From NCBI GenBank assembly GCA_905214435.1, contig CAJMMA010000008.1:1-62737 (forward strand): DNA of 62,737 nucleotides, written 5' to 3'. A program made the position numbers and the translations under genes. Origin of the DNA: an uncultured bacterium. GTDB taxonomy: Bacteria > Actinomycetota > Coriobacteriia > Coriobacteriales > Coriobacteriaceae. This document shows positions 58,783 through 62,737 of the stretch, piece by piece. Each line of letters opens with the position of its first letter. Position 1 is the stretch's first letter. The notes beneath the pieces are model-generated. The model ran no database searches. It saw nothing but the letters and a program-made list of their open reading frames with translations, and had not been told where the DNA came from.

Positions 58783-59529
58783 CTAGAACAGGAAGCCGAT
58801 GGCGATGAGGGCGATGCTGACGATGAGCACGGCGATGTCCAGGCCCTTGATGGGGTAGCGCTTGTACGAGCTGGCGCGTGTACGCAGATAGAAGCCGCGC
58901 TGTTCTGCCGCCAAGGCTGTGGCATCGGTCTTGCCCACGCTCGAGATGAGCAGTGGCACGCACAGTGGCAGCATGAGCTTAAGCTTCTTGATGGGGTTCT
59001 TGGTGTCGTACTCGACGCCGCGTGCGGTCTGCGCTTCCATGATGGCGTTCATCTCCTGACCAAACACCGGCACAAAGCGTAGCGCCGTGGTAAAGGTGAA
59101 GGCATAGCGATACGGCACGTGCAGCACCTCGACGCAGGCGTTGGCAAGGTCGTTGAGCTTGGTCACCATGAGCATGAGGATGAGTGGTAACGCCACGCCC
59201 AGCAGGCGCAGGCAGGCCTTCGATCCCGTGATGAGGCCCGTGTCGGTGATAAAGCCCCACACCACGTTGCCATCGCGCATAAAGGCTAGCTGGAGCACCA
59301 GCATGATAAGCGCGAGCGGAATCAGCAACTTGAGCAACGAGAACAGACGGTCGACGACGCCGGCATAGGCACCCAGCGCAAGGGTGAGTGCCAAAAAGCC
59401 CAGCAGCGCCACGTAGGTGTCGGACAAGAAGATGCCGACGATGATGGCGGCGGCGAGGCCCAGTTTGACGACGGGGTTCAAACGATGCAGTAGCGTATCG
59501 CCCGGCATATAGTCGATGACGTTAACCAC
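58783..59529 (-). CDS. ECF transporter T component (transmembrane)
   Basis: A 248-aa membrane protein of the CbiQ/EcfT family. HRLNPVVKLGLAAAIIVGIFLSD is the classic N-terminus. The two Ala-Arg-Gly coupling motifs appear as ARGVEY and the less standard EQRGFY near the C-terminal cytoplasmic helices that dock the ATPases. Its ATG overlaps the ATPase stop by 8 bp. It forms an ECF module with the fused ATPase and the S component upstream, which is under Trp-codon attenuation, so tryptophan is the likely substrate. Confidence 0.92.
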   Translation of the reverse strand: MVNVIDYMPGDTLLHRLNPVVKLGLAAAIIVGIFLSDTYVALLGFLALTLALGAYAGVVDRLFSLLKLLIPLALIMLVLQLAFMRDGNVVWGFITDTGLITGSKACLRLLGVALPLILMLMVTKLNDLANACVEVLHVPYRYAFTFTTALRFVPVFGQEMNAIMEAQTARGVEYDTKNPIKKLKLMLPLCVPLLISSVGKTDATALAAEQRGFYLRTRASSYKRYPIKGLDIAVLIVSIALIAIGFLF

Positions 59530-61273
59530 GGTGGACCATCTCCTCGGTAATGCGAACGATATCGGTGACCTCGCTCACCTGTGCAAAGACGGGAGAGACG
59601 GAGGATGCCAGACGGCGCGAGAGTTCAATAACCTGGGGAGGCTCCACGTAGGCACGCCGCATGAGATCGATGTTCGAGAATAGCTCGTGCGTGCGGCCGC
59701 GGTCGGCGATGCGACCGTCGGCCATTACTACGATACGCTCGGCAAAGTCGGAAACGACTTCCATGTCGTGACAGACCATAATCACGGCGCAGCCGCGCTC
59801 GGCCATGGTGCGCACCGTTTCCATGACGGTCATGCACTCGCGGTAATCAAGGCCGCTCGTGGGCTCGTCGAGCACGACGATCTTGGGCTCAACAACTACG
59901 ACGGAGGCAAGCGCCACCATTTGTCGCTGGCCGCGCGAAAGCGAGAAAGGTGCCTCATCGGCAGGCAGGCCAAAGCGGTCGATAACGAGTCGAGCGCGAC
60001 GCAGAGCCTCGGCACGGTCGATGCCGGCAAGCTCCAGGCCAAAAGCGACCTCGTCGAGTACGGTATCCTTGCAGATCTGGCGGTCGGGGTTTTGGAAGAG
60101 GGTTGCGACTTCGCGGGCGATGCGGCTCGTGGGAACGGCTGCGGTGTCCAGCCCCGTAACGCGCACGCTGCCCGAGGCGGGCTTAAGCAGGCCTGTGAGC
60201 AGCTTGGTGAACGTGGTCTTGCCGGCACCGTTCTGGCCGACGATGCCCACGAGCTCGCCGGGATAGAGGGTCAGGTTGAGGTCGTGTACGGCGGCGCCGC
60301 CATTGGGATAGGCAAACTCAACGTGATCGAAGGTGAGCACGGGCTCGGCGTCCTTGGCGTGCGGGCGCAACGACGGTGCATGCGGGGAGCCGGCGGGCGC
60401 CTGGGCTTCGCTGGCCGCGTGTGCGGGGTCGACAATGCTCGAAATCAGGCGCTCGGCCTCATCGACATCCAAGCAAGGGGTACCGCTTACCAGGCCATCG
60501 GCCTCGAGGCTATTGAAGATACGCGTGACGCGAGGGCAGTCGACGCCGATGGCACGGAGCTCGTCGGTATGCCCGAAAACCTCGTGTGGCTCGCCCTGCA
60601 GCGCGATTTCGCCATGGTTGAGCACGAGCACGCGGTTGCAGTACTCCGAGAGCAGGGCGACCTTTTGCTCAACGACGACGATGGTAATTCCAAGTGCGCG
60701 GTTTGCCTCACGCAGCGTCTCGAAGACCAACGTGGAGCTGGCGGGGTCGAGTGCCGCGGTGGGCTCGTCGAGAACCAAAACGCGCGGACGCATGGCGAGG
60801 ATGGCGGCGATGGCTACCTTTTGCTTCTGTCCGCCCGAGAGGGTGGCGATCTCGCGGTCGCGCAGGTCGCTGATGCCGACGGTCTCGAGCGTTTCGCTCA
60901 CGCGCTGCTCGATCTGGTCGTGGGGAACGCCAAAGTTCTCGAGGCCAAAGAGTATCTCGTCCTCGACGACCGAGGCGACCATCTGCGTGTCGATATCCTG
61001 CAGCACGCTGCCGACGATCTGCGACACGTCGGTCAACGAGACCTCGCAGGTGTCGTGGCCGTCAACCATGACGGACCCAAAGAACGTGCCGGTGTAGTGG
61101 TGGGGCACGGCGCCCGACAGGCAGGCGGCAAGCGTGGACTTGCCGGCGCCCGAGGGCCCGATAATGCCGATGAAATCTCCCTTGTTCACGCTGAGCGAGA
61201 TGTGGCTGAGCGCCTGCTCGGTCTGCGTGCCATAGGAGAACGAGACATCGTCGACGTTGATGATCGTTTCCAT
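59522..61273 (-). CDS. ECF transporter fused A1A2 ATP-binding protein
   Basis: A 583-aa protein with two ABC domains in tandem. Walker A: GPSGAGKST and GQNGAGKTT. Signatures: LSGGQKQKVAIAAILAM and LSRGQRQMVALASVVVV. Walker B: VLVLDEPTAALDP and IVVLDEPTSGLDY. The second signature has LSRGQ in place of LSGGQ, known in other ECF ATPases. The two halves correspond to EcfA1 and EcfA2. GAAAGG precedes the ATG, and a 40-bp near-palindrome (61294-61333) lies just upstream. Confidence 0.92.
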   Translation of the reverse strand: METIINVDDVSFSYGTQTEQALSHISLSVNKGDFIGIIGPSGAGKSTLAACLSGAVPHHYTGTFFGSVMVDGHDTCEVSLTDVSQIVGSVLQDIDTQMVASVVEDEILFGLENFGVPHDQIEQRVSETLETVGISDLRDREIATLSGGQKQKVAIAAILAMRPRVLVLDEPTAALDPASSTLVFETLREANRALGITIVVVEQKVALLSEYCNRVLVLNHGEIALQGEPHEVFGHTDELRAIGVDCPRVTRIFNSLEADGLVSGTPCLDVDEAERLISSIVDPAHAASEAQAPAGSPHAPSLRPHAKDAEPVLTFDHVEFAYPNGGAAVHDLNLTLYPGELVGIVGQNGAGKTTFTKLLTGLLKPASGSVRVTGLDTAAVPTSRIAREVATLFQNPDRQICKDTVLDEVAFGLELAGIDRAEALRRARLVIDRFGLPADEAPFSLSRGQRQMVALASVVVVEPKIVVLDEPTSGLDYRECMTVMETVRTMAERGCAVIMVCHDMEVVSDFAERIVVMADGRIADRGRTHELFSNIDLMRRAYVEPPQVIELSRRLASSVSPVFAQVSEVTDIVRITEEMVHRG

Positions 61274-61293
61274 GGATACCTTTCATAGTCATC

Positions 61294-61333
61294 GGGGACG
61301 TTCTTTAATGACTAGTCGTTTAAGAACGTCCCC
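61294..61333. repeat. 40-bp near-perfect palindrome upstream of the ECF ATPase gene
   Basis: The arms begin GGGGACGTTCTT and end AAGAACGTCCCC, and the centre is GACTAGTC. 18 of 20 positions are self-complementary. It sits 20 bp before the ATPase start, between it and the structured repeat element. Confidence 0.75.
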
Positions 61334-61378
61334 AAGAGCTAGTTGTTTGGGACAGTCTTTGGTGGCGAAGCACGGAGA

Positions 61379-61479
61379 CGGCTTTACGAGGGGCCCCAGG
61401 TTGGCGCGAAAGAGGAGCGAAGCGTACTTGGGTACGCGAGCGACGAATGAACGCCAAGATGGGGTGGCTCGTAAAGCCG
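61379..61479. repeat. ~100-bp structured repeat element, copy 2
   Basis: The outer stem is CGGCTTTACGAG at 61379-61390 with CTCGTAAAGCCG at 61468-61479 (perfect). Next stems are CCCCA/TGGGG (61394-61398, 61460-61464) and TTGGCG/CGCCAA (61401-61406, 61452-61457). The inner hairpin GCGTAC-TTGG-GTACGC lies at 61422-61437. The core sequence matches copy 1 at 44577-44618 closely, while the outer stems differ in sequence but still pair. It lies between the S-component and ATPase genes. Confidence 0.78.
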
Positions 61480-61485
61480 AGCGGG

Positions 61486-62055
61486 TTAATTGAGCCCAAG
61501 GGCCTTCTGAATGGGCAGGTAGAGGGCGCCGACCAGAATGGCGTTAAAGACGGCGGTCATGGCGACGACGGGCAGCATAGCGGCGGCGAGCTCGCCGACC
61601 ACGCCAAGCATGGCCATCTTGATAACCATGAAGATGACGCCGGAGACAAAGGTGGTCACGAAGGTAGCGACGATGGCGACGGCAGGCTTGACCTGACCGT
61701 TCTTGCCGGCGGCGTTGACGATGCCGGCCATGAGCATGGCGGCGATGCCCTCGGCGGCAAAATCGACGAACGGCGAAGTGGTGGTGATCTGGATCACGGC
61801 AGCCGAGATGAGGCCAATGACGAGCGCCTGGCCGATGTTGGGGCGAACGACCAGGATGGTGAGGCAGAAGGCCGAGATGATGAACTCGGGGCTGATCATG
61901 CCGCCCGAGATGCCCGAGATTGCCTTGCCGACGGTGAAGTTGAGGATGAAGCCGGCGGCGAGCAGGATGGCGAGCAGGACGAGGGCGCGGACATCGAGTT
62001 TGCCGCGGTCGGCGGTCTGGACGGTGCGGGGCTGGGCGGCGGTGTTCTGAGACAT
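61486..62055 (-). CDS. ECF transporter S component, predicted tryptophan-specific (TrpP-like)
   Basis: A 189-aa membrane protein with about six helices (DVRALVLLAILLAAGFILNF, GGMISPEFIISAFCLTILVV, FVDFAAEGIAAMLMAGIV). The overall pattern PEFIISAF...RPNIGQALVIGLISAAVIQITTTSPFVDFA (spread over residues 55-100) recalls TrpP/YhaG. AAAGGA precedes ATG 62055. The leader carries a peptide with three consecutive Trp codons and an attenuator. That is the main reason to assign tryptophan. It is first in the ECF operon; a structured repeat separates it from the ATPase gene. Confidence 0.82.
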   Translation of the reverse strand: MSQNTAAQPRTVQTADRGKLDVRALVLLAILLAAGFILNFTVGKAISGISGGMISPEFIISAFCLTILVVRPNIGQALVIGLISAAVIQITTTSPFVDFAAEGIAAMLMAGIVNAAGKNGQVKPAVAIVATFVTTFVSGVIFMVIKMAMLGVVGELAAAMLPVVAMTAVFNAILVGALYLPIQKALGLN

Positions 62056-62132
62056 GGTGAAAATCCTTTCGGAATGGGAGTGCAAGAGAAAAGCGGAGGC
62101 GCGTGATGCGAATGCGATCGGGCTCGAGATAG

Positions 62133-62163
62133 AAAAAGGCCCCCGGTCGAAACCGGAGGCCTT
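62133..62163 (-). terminator. attenuator terminator of the Trp-leader
   Basis: On the minus strand AAGGCCTCCGGT pairs with ACCGGGGGCCTT (one wobble) around TTCG, followed by TTT. TCGACCG in its right half can instead pair with CGGTCGA in the end of the leader ORF (62212-62206), an antiterminator. Confidence 0.85.
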
Positions 62164-62199
62164 CCAATCACCTAGAGCTAAAAAACAGGCGTGAGGGAC

Positions 62200-62268
62200 T
62201 CACTGTCGACCGATCGTATTCGCATCACGCCACCACCAGTTGTTGAGAGAGTTCATCGTGTTCTTCAT
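62200..62268 (-). CDS. 22-aa Trp leader peptide (attenuation)
   Basis: The ATG at 62268 is preceded by AAAGGAG with good spacing. The product begins MKNTMNSLNNWWWRDAN and ends after IGRQ; the three Trp codons are consecutive (residues 11-13). The terminator at 62133-62163 follows. A stalled ribosome at the Trp codons would leave CGGTCGA (codons for I-G-R-Q) free to block the terminator. Reaching the stop codon would cover it. This is classic Trp attenuation, placed before a transporter gene. Confidence 0.88.
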   Translation of the reverse strand: MKNTMNSLNNWWWRDANTIGRQ

Positions 62269-62353
62269 GTTGGTGGCTCCTTTCGTGATGCCGTGGCGCG
62301 GTCGCACCTAGTTGCTGTTGCGCTGCACTATAGCACAGCGAAGTGTGTGCGGG

Positions 62354-62376
62354 GAAATCTTTTTTAAAAAGATTTC
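62354..62376. repeat. 23-bp AT palindrome upstream of the Trp leader
   Basis: GAAATCTTTTT, a central T, and AAAAAGATTTC form a perfect 11+1+11 palindrome. It may be an operator or promoter-proximal element of the ECF operon; CTATAGT nearby (about 62326) could be its -10. Confidence 0.5.
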
Positions 62377-62395
62377 AGGCGGGTTTCCCGCCGGT

Positions 62396-62445
62396 CAAAA
62401 GAGCGGGCTAAGCGGGCGAGGCTGCCATTGCTGCCTTGCCCGCTC
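62396..62445 (-). terminator. intrinsic terminator after the LPXTG protein
   Basis: On the minus strand GAGCGGGC pairs with GCCCGCTC, with an inner stem formed by GGCAGC-AATG-GCAGCC, followed by TTTT. Confidence 0.75.
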
Positions 62446-62455
62446 AGCTAGGACG

Positions 62456-62737
62456 TTACTCCTTGTTGCGACGGTAGAGGAAGTAACCACCGGCGGAGAT
62501 GACGGCAACGCCAGCGATGGCGAATGCAGCCACCATGCGGCCATCAAAACGATCACCGGTGGTGGGCAGGCCGCCCTTGGTGTTCGTTTTGTTGGTGGTT
62601 ACTGTGGTTGTGGTGTCCGACTTGCCAGGCTTCTCAGGCTTGGTGGTGGGCTGCTCGGGCTTAGCGGGCTGCTCGGGGGTGCCGGGCTGCTCGGGGGTGC
62701 CGGGCTGCTCGGGGGTGCCGGGCTGCTCGGGGGTGCC
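62456..62737 (-). CDS. LPXTG-anchored surface protein, C-terminus (5' part outside window)
   Basis: The frame is open to the right edge; the last 94 residues are seen. They start with four GTPEQP repeats, then a Lys/Pro/Thr-rich wall-spanning segment (KPEKPGKSDTTTTVTTNKT). The sorting signal LPTTGDRF follows, then a hydrophobic helix (MVAAFAIAGVAVISAGGYFL) and the basic tail YRRNKE. Sortase would join its Thr to peptidoglycan. Function lies in the missing N-terminal part. Confidence 0.88.
   Translation of the reverse strand, partial: GTPEQPGTPEQPGTPEQPGTPEQPAKPEQPTTKPEKPGKSDTTTTVTTNKTNTKGGLPTTGDRFDGRMVAAFAIAGVAVISAGGYFLYRRNKE
62666..62737 (-). repeat. four tandem 18-bp repeats encoding GTPEQP
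   Basis: The unit GGGCTGCTCGGGGGTGCC (plus strand) occurs four times without change from 62666 and runs to the window edge, so more copies may follow. It encodes GTPEQP in the stalk of the LPXTG protein. Confidence 0.92.

Noticed and set aside
59687..61288. 533-aa plus-strand ORF opposite the ECF ATPase
   Set aside because: Antisense shadow; the minus strand has two complete ABC ATPase domains.
62266..62288. Ribosome-site-like sequence taken as the start of the ECF S component
   Set aside because: The frame ends after 22 codons with three Trp codons and a terminator; it is a leader peptide, and the S component has its own start at 62055.
62666..62737. CRISPR array at the window end
   Set aside because: The 18-bp units are contiguous with no spacers and encode GTPEQP in frame with an LPXTG signal.
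1..62737. tRNA or rRNA genes
   Set aside because: I saw no cloverleaf with a T-loop GGTTCGAATCC-type sequence and no rRNA-like conserved blocks; a dedicated tRNA scan would settle this.

Overview
The window looks like a chromosomal segment of a gut Coriobacteriia member, most likely Collinsella or a close relative. This is inferred from gene content and style: about 60% G+C with strong AGGAGG-type ribosome sites, an acetyl-blocked diaminopimelate pathway, ECF transporters, a DUF3793 protein, an aldo/keto reductase with C-terminal Fe-S clusters, YolD next to a Y-family polymerase, and an LPXTG surface protein. I see no rRNA, tRNA, CRISPR array or complete insertion sequence.

Layout. 1-9 kb: the end of a Cof-type HAD phosphatase, a Fur-family regulator, acylphosphatase, Gfo/Idh oxidoreductase, RNase HI, and a LysR regulator divergent from O-acetylhomoserine sulfhydrylase (metY, with a Cys-containing leader ORF and hairpin). 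Small secreted and membrane proteins, a ketopantoate-reductase-like gene and a cyclase follow. 9-16 kb: Fe-S aldo/keto reductase, endonuclease IV, an amino-acid ABC importer (binding protein, permease, ATPase), flavodoxin and DUF3793. 16-28 kb: a heavy-metal-associated protein under a CsoR-like operator, a YolD/Y-polymerase pair with an SOS-like box, pgi, two HAD phosphatases, a fructoselysine-6-kinase-like PfkB kinase, a 226-bp MITE-like element, TatD, TcdA, an SdpR/SdpI-like pair and EttA.

29-37.5 kb holds two AT-rich islands around two native low-complexity proteins. The first has a Tat-exported papain-like protease and a lipoprotein. The second is a compact cassette: DUF2087 protein, MFS transporter, a 773-aa B12-binding-type radical SAM protein, and a 36-aa peptide gene with a near-perfect ribosome site. 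I interpret it as an undescribed RiPP-type biosynthetic cluster.

37.6-50 kb: NAD synthetase, aminotransferase, L-lactate dehydrogenase, a DUF2974 hydrolase, a nucleoid-associated protein, and a lysine operon (lysA-dapA in one continuous frame, dapB, dapH) behind a lysine riboswitch. A divergent M20 deacetylase completes the acetyl-DAP logic. 50-58.7 kb: HigBA toxin-antitoxin, small membrane proteins, a lipoprotein whose ribosome site is buried in a 14-bp hairpin, an HTH/Ser-Thr kinase pair, a PcsB-like secreted protein, and an ATP-grasp ligase with aspartate racemase (probable D-Asp cross-bridge pair). 58.7-62.3 kb: an ECF transporter (S, A1A2, T) behind a leader peptide with three consecutive Trp codons and an attenuator, so it is probably a tryptophan importer. 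The window closes with the C-terminus of an LPXTG protein with GTPEQP repeats.

Notable non-coding structure includes a ~100-bp hairpin element present twice (44548-44645 and 61379-61479) with a conserved core and compensatory stem changes, several palindromic intergenic repeats, and many intrinsic terminators.
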